Part shown: positions 41,301 to 50,783 of the stretch, in pieces
How the letters are laid out: each line of letters begins with the position of its first letter
Numbering within the stretch: the stretch's first letter is position 1
Source of the DNA: Erythrobacter sp. SG61-1L
Lineage (GTDB): Bacteria > Pseudomonadota > Alphaproteobacteria > Sphingomonadales > Sphingomonadaceae
Assembly (NCBI RefSeq): GCF_001305965.1
Contig: NZ_JXQC01000003.1
Location: forward strand, 186,001 to 250,000
Direction of reading: 5' to 3'
Length of the DNA stretch: 64,000 nucleotides
Notes under the pieces: generated by a model
The model's input: the letters and a program-made list of their open reading frames with translations, nothing else
Told to the model about the DNA's origin: nothing
Database searches by the model: none
Made by a program: the position numbers and the translations under genes

Positions 41301-43400
41301 TCAGGCCCGCATTAGCGGATCGCTCATGCCCGGTTTACCGTCTTCGATGCGGCCCGCGAGGCGGATGGTCCAGCCTTCCGCGTCGATAGTGAAATCGTAC
41401 CAGCCATGGCTCTGCGAGGTGGGCCAGCTGGCGTTGGCTTTCTTTCCTTGTGCCAGCGCAAGCTGCTTGCGCGGGTTCGCACCGTACAGATCATTGCCCA
41501 GCGTCAGGGCGAGATCGCCTTGTGTGGCGTTTTCCAGCGTCAGGCCGACCGACTGGCCTGCTGTATCGTAGCGTGCAGTGAAGGCGGGCAGGGCGGCGCC
41601 GGCACGTGCGGTGAAGGAACGCATGAAGCCGTTGGGGCCAAGCACCAGCAGGTCCGCACCCTGTGCCGGGTCGATCGCCCATTCGTCGCTCAGCGCCTTG
41701 CCCGCTTCCACGCAATAGCGGCGCGGGATGCGGTCGAGGTGGAGCTTGTCATAGACGTGGAAGGTGGTACCCACCTTGCCATCGTTGATGAAGCCGAGCG
41801 TGATCGCCTTGCCGGCGGCCCTTGCGTCGACATGCAGCACATAGGGCAGCGGGCGCGCACGGCGCAGGCCTTCTTCCTGAAACAGCCCTTCATCCGCGCG
41901 CGGGGGCAGGATCTTGGGGCGCTTGAGGTGCTCGGCCAGCACCGCCACCGAACCGCTTGCATCGGGCAGGGCGGGGAAGGCGGCATCGCCTTCCATGCTG
42001 AAATCGAAGCAGGATGTCAGGTCGCCGCACATCTTTCGGTGCCACGGGCTGATTGCCGGGATGGTCACGCCGAAGCGCTGCTCGAGGAAGCGGCCGACCG
42101 AGGTATGGTCGAATGTCTCCGAACTTACCCAGCCGCCCTTGCTCCAGGGGGAGACGACATAGAGCGGAACGCGCGGCCCGAGGCCGAAAGGGCGGGTGGT
42201 GCCGGAGACATTGTCGTCGCGCGAGGTATATTTGTCTTCGTGGTCGTCGAAATATTCGCCGTCCAGCGGGAAGGTCGATTTGCCGGCCAGCGTGCCATCG
42301 AGATTGTAGGAAGGCGGGGCGGGCGGGGGCAGATGGTCGAATAGCCCGTCATTCTCGTCGAAGGTCTGGAAGAAGACAGTGCTGGCCCAGACATCCGGAT
42401 TGGCAGTGAGCGCGTCGAGAATGCGGGCGGTATATTCCGCGCCTTCGATGGGAGTGGAGGCCGACGGGTGTTCCGACCATTCCTTTGGCGGCAGCACCCA
42501 GGATACGGCGGGCAGGGTGTCGTCCAGCACGTCCTGTTCCAGTTGTTCGAGCGACCAGTGCTTCATCCCGCGCTCGTAAAGTGGTTCGCCCGGCTTGCAG
42601 TTGCGGAAGCCACGGAAGGCCAGCCCGCCATGCATCGCGCCGGTCCAGTTATCGTTCGGGTCCTGATAGATGCGCCAGTCCACCCCGTGCTGTTCCAGCA
42701 CTTCGGGGATGGTCTGCCATTCCAGATCGTTACCGGCATAGGTGTAGCCCGGTTCGGGCAATGACCCCTTGATCCAGCAGCGCAGATTGTTCGGCTCGGA
42801 CTTGTCCTCGCGGCAATTGCGGCCTGCGGCCTGTTCGGCCGGGTCGAAGTTGGAGCCGGACCAGAACACGATCCGGTTGGGATCGGTGCCGGTGGTGATG
42901 GAGCAGTGATAGGCGTCACAAATGGTGAAGGCCTCTGCCAGCGCGAACTGGAAGGGGATGTCCTCGCGCTTGTAATAGCCCATGGAATAGTCGGTCTTGA
43001 ACTTGGGCCACATGCCGAAGCTGCCCTGGTTCCATGCTGCCTGTGCGTCGGAAAAGCTGTGCGGCGTGCCGGGCACTTTCATGCCGTTGGTCTTTTCCGT
43101 GTCCAGCCAGAAGGGCGGTAGCACGCGCGCGCCATTATGCTGTTCCCACACGCTGCGTCCACCAGGTAGCGGCACGGTGTGCCGGTCACCAAAGCCGCGA
43201 ACGCCTTTCATTGTGCCGAAATAGTGATCGAAGCTGCGGTTTTCCTGCATCAGGATCACGATGTGTTTCACATCCCTGATAGTGCCCGATACGCGCTTGG
43301 CAGGCAGGGCCAGTGCCCGTTCGATGCTGAGCGGAAAGGCGGAGGCGGCGCCCAGCGTGCCGATGCCTTTCAGAAAATCGCGCCTGTTGTTCTTCACCAC
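41301..43400 (-). CDS. Phospholipase C (phosphocholine-specific, Tat-exported)
   Basis: The 699-residue protein has a Tat-type leader (NRRDFLKG, residues 5-12, then a hydrophobic stretch). The phosphoesterase domain begins with HIVILMQENRSFDHYFGTMKG (nucleophile region) and continues with HCSITTGTDPNR and TFDENDGLFDH. Two C-terminal DUF756-like beta domains follow (from about 510). This matches bacterial non-haemolytic or haemolytic PLC (PlcN/PlcH type). GTG 43400 follows GGAG by 6 bp. It probably releases phosphoesters from lipids in the periplasm or outside. It ends a five-gene operon with phnDCE. Confidence 0.9.
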   Translation of the reverse strand: MVKNNRRDFLKGIGTLGAASAFPLSIERALALPAKRVSGTIRDVKHIVILMQENRSFDHYFGTMKGVRGFGDRHTVPLPGGRSVWEQHNGARVLPPFWLDTEKTNGMKVPGTPHSFSDAQAAWNQGSFGMWPKFKTDYSMGYYKREDIPFQFALAEAFTICDAYHCSITTGTDPNRIVFWSGSNFDPAEQAAGRNCREDKSEPNNLRCWIKGSLPEPGYTYAGNDLEWQTIPEVLEQHGVDWRIYQDPNDNWTGAMHGGLAFRGFRNCKPGEPLYERGMKHWSLEQLEQDVLDDTLPAVSWVLPPKEWSEHPSASTPIEGAEYTARILDALTANPDVWASTVFFQTFDENDGLFDHLPPPAPPSYNLDGTLAGKSTFPLDGEYFDDHEDKYTSRDDNVSGTTRPFGLGPRVPLYVVSPWSKGGWVSSETFDHTSVGRFLEQRFGVTIPAISPWHRKMCGDLTSCFDFSMEGDAAFPALPDASGSVAVLAEHLKRPKILPPRADEGLFQEEGLRRARPLPYVLHVDARAAGKAITLGFINDGKVGTTFHVYDKLHLDRIPRRYCVEAGKALSDEWAIDPAQGADLLVLGPNGFMRSFTARAGAALPAFTARYDTAGQSVGLTLENATQGDLALTLGNDLYGANPRKQLALAQGKKANASWPTSQSHGWYDFTIDAEGWTIRLAGRIEDGKPGMSDPLMRA

Positions 43401-43424
43401 GGGACACTCCTGCAGGGGATGGGA

Positions 43425-44432
43425 TCAGAGGAAGCGTCGCCTCAGCCGGGCCGAAATGTGGTCCAGCACAAGCACGACAAGGAAGATGGCGATCAGGATC
43501 GTGCCGACATGGCCATATTCGAACATGTCATAGCGACCCTTCAACTCCTGCCCGATGCCGCCACCGCCCACGAGGCCGATAACGGTGGCCATGCGGACAT
43601 TGCGGTCGAGCACGTAGAGCGTCGCGCCGATGAATTGCGGCATCACCTGCGGCAGCACGGACAGGCGCCAGATGGCCAGCTGGCCCGCGCCGATGGCCGC
43701 TAGCGCCTCTTGCGGGCGCGGATCGGCATTTTCCATGTCGTCGGCATAGAACTTGCCCAGCGCGCCTGCGGCGTGAAGGCCCAGCGCCATGAAGCCCGCA
43801 ATCGGCCCGAAACCATAGGCAATCACCAGAAACAGCGCGCTGATCAGTTCCGGCACCGCGCGCAGGAAGCTGACCACAGAGCGGGCAAGGAAACGAACGC
43901 CGCCTTGCCGGGTGATGTTGCGCGCGCCCAGCATGGCCAGCGGCAGGCCGAGCACTATGCCCACCAGCGTGCCCCACAGGGCGATTTCCAGCGTCTCGAG
44001 AATCTTGATCGCGACATGGCCCACATAGCCCAGCGGCCGGACCAGATAGGTCTTCGTGACGGGCCTGGCCTCAAGCTGCAGCGTGGCCGGGTTGAGCGTC
44101 TGTTCGGTGGAGCGGACTTCTTCCAGATAGGCAAAGGGCGGCAGATGGCCGGGATCGAAGTGCTCCATCCGGGCCACGTCCTGCCGATCGGAAATCTGGA
44201 TCGGGAACAGCCGGTCCATCACATTGCCCAGACCCTCGCCGGCCCCCGAATTGTTCGCCACCCCCGTCTTTTCGAGCAGGGCAGTGCCGGTGAGTGACAG
44301 CATCTTGCCGACTTCCACGCGCTGCCCGGTGAAGAACAACAGGGCCAGTGCGGCGATGACGATCAGCACGGTCTTCGTGCCGAAGGGCTGCGGATAGGCC
44401 CATGCCTGCGAGCGGAGGGAGGCGACAGTCAT
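43425..44432 (-). CDS. phnE: Phosphonate-type ABC transporter permease
   Basis: The 335-residue membrane protein has a first helix at about 22-42, an unusually long periplasmic loop (about 50-130), and the PhnE core with ETLEIALWGTLVGIVLGLPLAML and the EAA-like loop EALAAIGAGQLAIWRLSVLPQVMPQ. ATG 44432 overlaps the phnC stop by 4 bp; a longer frame to 44624 runs through phnC and is rejected. It should form the channel with PhnC and PhnD. The substrate may be a phosphonate, phosphite or phosphoester. Confidence 0.9.
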   Translation of the reverse strand: MTVASLRSQAWAYPQPFGTKTVLIVIAALALLFFTGQRVEVGKMLSLTGTALLEKTGVANNSGAGEGLGNVMDRLFPIQISDRQDVARMEHFDPGHLPPFAYLEEVRSTEQTLNPATLQLEARPVTKTYLVRPLGYVGHVAIKILETLEIALWGTLVGIVLGLPLAMLGARNITRQGGVRFLARSVVSFLRAVPELISALFLVIAYGFGPIAGFMALGLHAAGALGKFYADDMENADPRPQEALAAIGAGQLAIWRLSVLPQVMPQFIGATLYVLDRNVRMATVIGLVGGGGIGQELKGRYDMFEYGHVGTILIAIFLVVLVLDHISARLRRRFL

Positions 44433-45235
44433 ACGGCCTCCTTCAGCGGCAGTGGCAGAGGTGCCGTATCGGCTTGCGCTGCAGGTTCCGCCCTTGCGTA
44501 GATTACCGCCAGATCGCGTTCGCACAGCGCATCGGGCGGCCCGTCGAAGATCACCCGGCCGCGATGCAGCGCCACGATCCGGTCGGCAAAGGCGCGTGCC
44601 AGATCGAGCTGGTGCAGGCTGCACAGCACCGTGGTGCCATGTTCGCGCGCCTGCGCCTTGAGCAGTTCCAGAACTTCGCGGCCAAGCGCAGGGTCGAGGC
44701 TGGCCACCGGCTCGTCCGCCAGAATGATCGCCGGATCGGCCATGAAGGCACGGGCAAGGCCGAGACGCTGCTGCTGCCCGCCGGAAAGCTGTTCGGCCCG
44801 GCGGCGCAGATGCGCCTCTTCCAGGCCGACCGCCTCCAGCAAGGCACAGGCCTTGCGCTTCAGGGCTTCAGGATAAAGGCCCGTCAGCACGCGCCAGAGT
44901 GGAAGCCGAGCAACCGCGCCGGCCATCACATTGGCCGCCCCGCTCGATCTCGAGACGAGGCCGAAATGCTGGTGAACCATGGCGATGCGGCGGCGCAGGC
45001 CGGGCAGGGACCGTCGATCGACTTCCTGCCCGCCGATCAGCACGCGGCCCTCGCTCGGCGTTTCCAGCCCGTTCACACAGCGCAGCAGAGTGGATTTGCC
45101 CGCGCCGGAATGGCCCAGCAGCACGCAGAACTGCCCGGCGGGAACTGCCAGGTCGACGGTATCCAATGCACGCGTGCCGTCGGGCCAGCACTTGGCCAGC
45201 CCTTCGAACCTTATGTCGAGACCGGCGGCACTCAC
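44429..45235 (-). CDS. phnC: Phosphonate-type ABC transporter ATP-binding protein
   Basis: The 268-residue ATPase has Walker A GHSGAGKST (41-49), signature LSGGQQQR (150-157), Walker B ILADEP (171-176) and the H-loop histidine in CSLHQLDLA. Sequence style, such as RRRIAMVHQHFGLVSR, matches PhnC. GTG 45235 overlaps the phnD stop by 4 bp. It powers uptake through PhnE. Confidence 0.93.
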   Translation of the reverse strand: MSAAGLDIRFEGLAKCWPDGTRALDTVDLAVPAGQFCVLLGHSGAGKSTLLRCVNGLETPSEGRVLIGGQEVDRRSLPGLRRRIAMVHQHFGLVSRSSGAANVMAGAVARLPLWRVLTGLYPEALKRKACALLEAVGLEEAHLRRRAEQLSGGQQQRLGLARAFMADPAIILADEPVASLDPALGREVLELLKAQAREHGTTVLCSLHQLDLARAFADRIVALHRGRVIFDGPPDALCERDLAVIYARAEPAAQADTAPLPLPLKEAV

Positions 45236-46164
45236 CGTTCGGAGGCCTTTTTCAGGATCTCGCCCTTCATCTCGTCGGTCACCAGCGCCAGTTTGCGCGC
45301 AGCACCGTCGAACTTTTCGGGCGGGAAATGGGCGTCGTAGCCATCAAGCTTGGCCCCGGCATAGCCGCGGATCATTTCGGGCTTGATGCCCGGCGCCTTG
45401 GCAACGCCTTCGAAGGCATTGCGCAGTTTGGCCTTGGTTTCTTCCGGCAGGCGGCTGTTCACCACCAGCGGCGGATAAGGGATCGGCTCGCTGCGGGCGA
45501 TTACCTTCACATCCGTTGCGCCGGGCACACCTTCGCGCACGGCCTTGTCATAGGAATCGAACGACAGTGCGGCGGCATCGACGCGGCCCTCGATCAGCGC
45601 GGCAAGGCTGTTAGCATGGCTGCCGGTGAGGCGAAGGGCGGAAAGATCCTTCACCGGATCGACCCCGGCTTCGATCATCATGGCCAGCGGATAGGCGAAG
45701 GACGAGGTGGAGTTCACATCGCCGAAGGCGGCGCTCCTGCCCTTCAGATCGGCAATCGTGCGGATCGGGGAATCCTTGCGGGCGAAGATGCCTGCATAAT
45801 AGATCGATTGCCCGTCCTTCACGCCCACGGCGAGAAGCTGGGCGCAATCGCGCTCTTTGGCCTGAAGATAAGTGACCGGGCCGACAAAGGCGATGTCGGC
45901 ATTGCCACTGCACAGGGCCTCCACCACGGCGCCGTAGGATTGAGCTACCTTGAGATCGAAATCGATCCCGGAGCTTTTGCCGACTGCGTCGAAGATCGGG
46001 CGGTAATCGGCCAGAGTGCCGCTTTCCGTGCCGCCATCGGCCGGTATGAGCAGCACCTGCAGCGGGTGTTTCTCCGCCTCGCCGCCCTGGTCGGAACAGG
46101 CCGCAAGGCCCAACAGCGCCAGCGCAAAAATGCCCTGCAAAGCTTTCTTCAACTTGAGTTTCAT
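45232..46164 (-). CDS. phnD: Phosphonate-type ABC transporter substrate-binding lipoprotein
   Basis: The 310-residue protein has a lipoprotein signal with lipobox LAAC (Cys23). It also has PhnD family features: LIPADGGT..., VVEALCSGNADIAFVGPVTYLQA, SYVF-like FARKDSPIRTIADLKG, and GDVNSTSSFAYPLAMM. AGGAGG stands 9 bp before ATG 46164; a longer frame to 46482 covers the receptor gap and is not credible. PhnD proteins bind phosphonates or phosphite. Which ligand is bound cannot be read here; the neighbouring phospholipase suggests a phosphoester is also possible. Confidence 0.92.
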   Translation of the reverse strand: MKLKLKKALQGIFALALLGLAACSDQGGEAEKHPLQVLLIPADGGTESGTLADYRPIFDAVGKSSGIDFDLKVAQSYGAVVEALCSGNADIAFVGPVTYLQAKERDCAQLLAVGVKDGQSIYYAGIFARKDSPIRTIADLKGRSAAFGDVNSTSSFAYPLAMMIEAGVDPVKDLSALRLTGSHANSLAALIEGRVDAAALSFDSYDKAVREGVPGATDVKVIARSEPIPYPPLVVNSRLPEETKAKLRNAFEGVAKAPGIKPEMIRGYAGAKLDGYDAHFPPEKFDGAARKLALVTDEMKGEILKKASER

Positions 46165-46324
46165 GATCCCATCCTCCTGGACAGACGCACATCCTGCCGG
46201 GCCGCTAGGCCTGCGGCATGACGGGCGGATGAAACTGGGTTGAATGTGGCGGTCAAAGGGCGGATTCTTCTGGAAAAATGGGGTGCCGGGCGGGAGATGA
46301 GGGATATCCCGCCCGGCGATGGGG

Positions 46325-48484
46325 TCAGAAGCTCGTCGAGTAGGAGACGAACACGCTGCGCGGCTTTCCTTCGAACGGATAGCCGTAGTAATATTCCGGG
46401 CTGCTGGTCGTGATCTCGCCGCGGACGAAGGCCTCGCTGAAGCGCATGTTGCCGTAGCCGTAGCGTTCGGCATATTTCTCATCGAGGATGTTCACGAGAC
46501 GCAGCTGGAAGCGGTGCTGCAGGTCATCACCCGCCCAATAGGCAATCGACCCGTTCATCACGAAGTAATTGCCGAAATTGTGGCGAAGCACGCCGCCGAC
46601 GCCGCCCGTGGCCCATTCAGGCCCCTGGTAACGGGGGAACAGGCTGACGTGGAAACGCTGGTCGGGCGAGTTCCAGTTCAACGTACCCTGGATCATGTAT
46701 TCGGGCGTTTCGTTGATCTGCAGGTCTGAACCCTTTAGATGTGCGCTCTGTTTGGTGAAGCCGAGGTTGAGCACCCATTCCTTGCCGATCGCCAGATCGA
46801 GATCGGCAGTGATGCCGCGGATCTGGGTGACGGCGGTGTTGTTGTAATAGGTGTTCGGCGTCAGGCCCGAAGTGCCCTGGATGCGGTTGGTGATGTCCGT
46901 GTGGAACAGGCCGGCCTCGATCCGCAGATTGGCGCCGCCCAGGTCCTTCTGGAAGCCGATTGCTCCATTATAGGTCTCGGTCGATTCCGGCTTCAGGTCG
47001 GGGTTGCCAACGGTGGTGGCGCTTTCGGCATAGAGTTCGTTGGTCTTGGGCAGGCTGTACGACGTGCCGCCATTGGCGCGGATGTAGAACGCACCGATGG
47101 GCTGACGCAGGCCGAACTTCCAGATGAACTTGCTGTCGAACGCCTTGGAGAAGTCCAGGCGGCCTGCAAGACTGATGGCGGTGTTCGGGCTGAAGGGCAG
47201 CACGGGACGAAGGTCCGCATAGATGCCGGTCGTGGTGTTCCAGTCATTGCTGATCGGGAAAACCGGATCGGAATCATTGCGATAGGACGTGCGCTGCGCC
47301 CCGAACACGGCTTCGCCGACATTTTCCAGCGTCACCGTGTTCCGCAGGTTCAGGCCGTATTCCATGAAGCCGCTGACCTTGGAATCCGCGCCGAAGCCCT
47401 TGTTGGCGTAGGGGATCGAATGGCCGGTGGCCTTGCCGAACGCGATCGTCTTGCCGGTGTCGGGGTTGATACAACCGGCGGGCTGGCGACAGATTTCGGC
47501 ATAGGTTTCTGTATTGTTGAGCTTGGGATTGCTCCAATAGGCCGAAAATTCGGTCAGAACCGCATCCGACCAGCGGTGCGAGATGCCGCCATCAATGATG
47601 GGATAACGCACGCGGTTGGGCGAATAGGTTTCATTGTCCGGGAAGGCATCCTGGAACTCGATCTGGGTGTATTGGCCGTTGAGCGTGATCTCGGTCGCGT
47701 CGCTCGGGGCGTAACGGAACTTGATGCCCACATTGTTGCGGTTGAGCGGGTATTTCTGGATGGCGCCGGCAGCGGCCACATTGTCCACGAAATCAGCGGG
47801 ATTGAAGATGCGCGGGCCATCGGTGTTCTGCGAGCTGCCATAGACCATCACGCCCAGCTTGCCGTCGCTGTCCAGCTTGGCCTGGGCATTGCCCCACAAT
47901 TCGCGCGAATTGAACGAACCGTAGCTGGCGCCCAGTTCCACCTTGTTCTCGCCGGTGGGGCGCTTGGTCTTGATGCTGACCACGCCGATGCCGCCGTTCG
48001 AGCCGAAGAACAGGCTGTTGCCGCCACGGAACACTTCCACATGGTCGATCATGTGCGGATCGATGGTGGTGGTGCCCCAGATTTCCTCCAGAGCGGGGCC
48101 GCGGTCGTACAGGGGCACACCGTCGAGCACGACCAGAGTGTCACGGTCGCCGCCACCATCGAGGCGGATGGTGTATTCGCCTTCGTCCGGCGAATAGCCG
48201 ACATTGGCGCCCTTGATCAGGAACTGGGCCAGTTCGGCGAAGTTGCTGGCGCCGCTGGCTTCGATTTCCTGCGAGGAGACGATTTGCACGTAATTGCCGA
48301 ACTCGGCGGCTTCTTCGGCTACCTGGGAAGCCTTCACGGCCTCGCCGGTGACGACGATGGCGCCTTCGCCGGGCGCACCTGCTTCGGCGGCGGCTTCTGC
48401 ATGCGCCGGGGCGGCCGTGAAGGCGGAGCCTGCCGCCAGCATCGCCAGAATATGCGCGACCGAATGATAAGAGCGTTTGTTCAC
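46325..48484 (-). CDS. TonB-dependent outer-membrane receptor (phosphorus operon)
   Basis: The 719-residue protein has a signal peptide (to about AHA-EA, 29), a plug with VFRGGNSLFFGSNGGIGVVSIKT, and a barrel ending VSYSTSF. It starts at GTG 48484 with AGGGGA upstream. The stop is 160 bp before phnD on the same strand, so it probably heads the operon receptor-phnD-phnC-phnE-phospholipase. It is likely an outer-membrane entry route for a phosphorus compound. The divergent RpiR gene and two palindromes in the shared gap suggest control by that regulator. Confidence 0.9.
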   Translation of the reverse strand: MNKRSYHSVAHILAMLAAGSAFTAAPAHAEAAAEAGAPGEGAIVVTGEAVKASQVAEEAAEFGNYVQIVSSQEIEASGASNFAELAQFLIKGANVGYSPDEGEYTIRLDGGGDRDTLVVLDGVPLYDRGPALEEIWGTTTIDPHMIDHVEVFRGGNSLFFGSNGGIGVVSIKTKRPTGENKVELGASYGSFNSRELWGNAQAKLDSDGKLGVMVYGSSQNTDGPRIFNPADFVDNVAAAGAIQKYPLNRNNVGIKFRYAPSDATEITLNGQYTQIEFQDAFPDNETYSPNRVRYPIIDGGISHRWSDAVLTEFSAYWSNPKLNNTETYAEICRQPAGCINPDTGKTIAFGKATGHSIPYANKGFGADSKVSGFMEYGLNLRNTVTLENVGEAVFGAQRTSYRNDSDPVFPISNDWNTTTGIYADLRPVLPFSPNTAISLAGRLDFSKAFDSKFIWKFGLRQPIGAFYIRANGGTSYSLPKTNELYAESATTVGNPDLKPESTETYNGAIGFQKDLGGANLRIEAGLFHTDITNRIQGTSGLTPNTYYNNTAVTQIRGITADLDLAIGKEWVLNLGFTKQSAHLKGSDLQINETPEYMIQGTLNWNSPDQRFHVSLFPRYQGPEWATGGVGGVLRHNFGNYFVMNGSIAYWAGDDLQHRFQLRLVNILDEKYAERYGYGNMRFSEAFVRGEITTSSPEYYYGYPFEGKPRSVFVSYSTSF

Positions 48485-48618
48485 CGCTAGTCCCCTGAAA
48501 TGGTTTGTCCCGAAGCGGGGAACCGGACCGGCCGCGGTGTTGCCCCTCGGGCATCAGCCGGTTGCGATTCGGTTCCATCGCCTGCGGGCTGGCCACTATG
48601 GGGTCCATGTGACACTTG

Positions 48619-48635
48619 AATGAAAAACACTCATT
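48619..48635. promoter_or_regulatory. Degenerate second copy of the RpiR-type palindrome
   Basis: Read on the minus strand, the 17 bases AATGAGTG-T-TTTTCATT match the palindrome at 48731-48747 in 12 of 17 positions. It lies 135 bp upstream of the TonB receptor GTG. Confidence 0.35.
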
Positions 48636-48730
48636 TCAATGCGAGTCATAAAGTAAGAAAAGCGCACTTCGGATTGAGATTTCGGCGCCGCTGAAGCGCG
48701 CAGCCTGCGGAAATCGCGGGGCTTTCCGGA

Positions 48731-48747
48731 ATTGAGTGCTACTCAAT
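48731..48747. promoter_or_regulatory. Candidate RpiR operator: ATTGAGT-GCT-ACTCAAT
   Basis: A perfect 7-3-7 inverted repeat, 64 bp before the RpiR start codon and about 250 bp before the divergent receptor operon. Its place suggests autoregulation and control of the operon. Confidence 0.55.
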
Positions 48748-48810
48748 GCTGGCGGTATCGTTGTTGAGCATGCATGGTGCACACGCGCAAAAATTGTGAA
48801 GGGGGCAGAG

Positions 48811-49719
48811 GTGGCAACTAACGGCAAAGGCGTGAAGACGCCGAAGGGCAGGGCGTCTCAGGCGGACAACCGCCCCGTCGAAAACGCACTGGGGCGAATC
48901 CGCGTTGCTCAGCCCAATATGGCGAAGAGCGCCCAGCGCATTGCCCAGTTCATTCTGGAACGCCCGGAAGAGATCGTCGGCATGTCCGTGACGGAGCTTT
49001 CCGAGGCGACAGGAGTAAGTGAAGGCAGCGTGATCAATTTCTGCCGCTCCATTGGCCTGTCCGGCTTCCAGCAGATGAAGCTCAGCCTTGCACAGGAGAT
49101 CGTCCAGCCAGTCCAGTTCATTCACGAGGATCTGGAACGCAATGACGACATGGATACGATCTGCCGCAAGGTCTTCCATTCGGGCATTCAGGCATTGCGC
49201 GACACTTTGTCCGTACTGGAGCCGGACGCGCTGGAGCGGGCGGTTGGGGCCGTGCGTGGGGCCAAGCGAGTGGAGATCTATGGCATCGGCTCCTCGGCGC
49301 CGATCGCCGAAGACACGCATTACCGCATGCTGCGCATCGGGCTGGACGCACGGGCGGTGACCGACAGTCACGTCCAGGCGATCAGCGCATCGCGCTGCGA
49401 TCCTGACGTGACCACGATCACAATCTCTCACAGCGGCGCCACGCATGAGACGGTGGCGGCAACGCGTCTTGCCAGGGAGGCTGGGGCGAAGACGATCGTG
49501 ATCACCAACTTCGCCCGGTCGCCAATTCAGGCCTATGCCGACATCGTACTGTTCACAATGGCGCGCGAGACCCGTTTCCGGACCGAGGCGATGACCAGCC
49601 GTATCGCGCAGATTTGCGTGGTCGATGCATTGATCGCCGGTTTGGCCCTGACGGATTACGATCACGCCACCGATGTGCTGAAGAAGACCTTCGACGTCTT
49701 GTCGATCAAGCGCTTCTGA
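48811..49719 (+). CDS. RpiR-family transcriptional regulator
   Basis: The 302-residue protein has the N-terminal HTH_6 domain (about 25-100, MSVTELSEATGVSEGSVINFCRSIG) and a C-terminal SIS domain (about 130-265, VEIYGIGSSAPIAEDTHYRML and ITISHSGATHETVAA) that binds phosphosugars in relatives. GAAGGGGG precedes GTG 48811; an upstream GTG at 48796 is possible. It is divergent from the receptor/phn operon, which it probably represses. The stop is directly followed by the stop of the convergent HAD gene. Confidence 0.9.
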   Translation: MATNGKGVKTPKGRASQADNRPVENALGRIRVAQPNMAKSAQRIAQFILERPEEIVGMSVTELSEATGVSEGSVINFCRSIGLSGFQQMKLSLAQEIVQPVQFIHEDLERNDDMDTICRKVFHSGIQALRDTLSVLEPDALERAVGAVRGAKRVEIYGIGSSAPIAEDTHYRMLRIGLDARAVTDSHVQAISASRCDPDVTTITISHSGATHETVAATRLAREAGAKTIVITNFARSPIQAYADIVLFTMARETRFRTEAMTSRIAQICVVDALIAGLALTDYDHATDVLKKTFDVLSIKRF

Positions 49720-50499
49720 CTATTCGGCGGCCAAGGGTTCCAGCAAATCGTCCATGCGCAGCCGAGAGTTGCCGCCGATCAGGATCGGGCGGATTCCGAA
49801 TTGCAGTGCGCCTTCACCATCGGTTTCGGGATTGTCGCCGATCATCACCGCTTCGGCCGGGCCTATGCCCAGATGTTTGCAGGCCCGATCAAACAATATC
49901 GGACCCGGCTTGCCGATCATTTCAGGGGCGGGGGCGTATTCGCCGGCGCAAGAGAGCAGGGCGGCGAGCAGCGCGCCGGTTTCCGGCACCAGTCGCCCGC
50001 CAACTCCGGGGTGGGCCCGGTCCGCATTGGCAACCACCAGCCTTGCTCCGTCGCGCAGCGCATTGGCTGCGCGTTCCAGTTTGGCATAGGTGAAGCGGGG
50101 GTCACGCATCAGCAGGACGAGATCTGGCTCTTCGCGGACGAGCGGAATGCCCAGATCGAGCGCATGGCGCCGCATCGCGGTGGATGAAAGCATCAGCACT
50201 CGTGTGCAGCCGCTATCCCGCACGCGATGAAGGGCCTCGATCCCCGCGGTGAAGATGCGCTCTTCCGGAATTTCCAGGCCGTTGCGTTCAAGAATACGGA
50301 CGAAATCTTCCCGCAGATGGGTCGAATTGTTCGTGATGACAGCCACGCGTTCCAGATGCCGGGCGATCAACCGCGCGGCGGACGGCAGAATCCGGTTATT
50401 CACCGCGACACATCCGTCCCAGTCGAACAACAGGCCTCTTGCGGCCTCAAGCGCCTCGCGTTCTGCCCAGCCAGATTGGGCCAGCCCCTCCAGAGACAA
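49720..50499 (-). CDS. HAD-superfamily (class IIA, NagD-like) phosphatase
   Basis: The 259-residue protein has the HAD motif I LLFDWDGCV (D26 and D28), motif II VAVITNNSTH, and the late KPGPILFDRA and VMIGDNPETDGEGALQFGI, as in NagD/phosphoglycolate/glycerol-3-phosphate phosphatases. It starts at TTG 50499 with a strong GGGGGAG five bp upstream. It is convergent with rpiR with no gap. It might dephosphorylate a product of the phn/phospholipase operon (for example a glycerol phosphate), but this is inference. Confidence 0.85.
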   Translation of the reverse strand: MSLEGLAQSGWAEREALEAARGLLFDWDGCVAVNNRILPSAARLIARHLERVAVITNNSTHLREDFVRILERNGLEIPEERIFTAGIEALHRVRDSGCTRVLMLSSTAMRRHALDLGIPLVREEPDLVLLMRDPRFTYAKLERAANALRDGARLVVANADRAHPGVGGRLVPETGALLAALLSCAGEYAPAPEMIGKPGPILFDRACKHLGIGPAEAVMIGDNPETDGEGALQFGIRPILIGGNSRLRMDDLLEPLAAE

Positions 50500-50683
50500 G
50501 TCACTCCCCCTCGATCGCGAATCTGGGGCGTCTGCCTAGTTTCAATTCTACCTTATGTAAATATGAGTATATTTCATTTTTTGAGGGGGTGCGTAATCCG
50601 CCCTCAATCTCTGTGAGTTGACCGGGCATCTGGTTGCACAGGTGAATACGGCGCCCAGGTCAGGGGCTTGCCTGACCGGATGG

Positions 50684-50698
50684 TTAGCGGCTTGTTAA
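50684..50698 (+). promoter_or_regulatory. CtrA-box-like motif TTAG-N7-TTAA
   Basis: The site differs by one base from the CtrA consensus TTAA-N7-TTAA and lies 86 bp before the tandem-PilZ gene. CtrA is the cell-cycle/motility master regulator of alphaproteobacteria. One half-match pair can occur by chance, so support is limited. Confidence 0.35.
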
Positions 50699-50783
50699 GT
50701 TTGATACCGTAGGTTTCGTTTACCATAAACCGGCGCACCAAACGCGGCCGAGGGCCAAACCCGGCCGATGGAAGGAAAGTGCG

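Noticed and set aside
46739-48490. 583-codon open frame antisense to the second TonB receptor
   Set aside because: Shadow of a receptor with signal peptide, plug and barrel; the antisense product lacks domain features.
50501-50783. Possible small RNA or gene in the A/T-rich gap after the HAD gene
   Set aside because: No stable hairpin with U-run and no frame with a ribosome-binding site was found; promoter DNA is the simpler reading.
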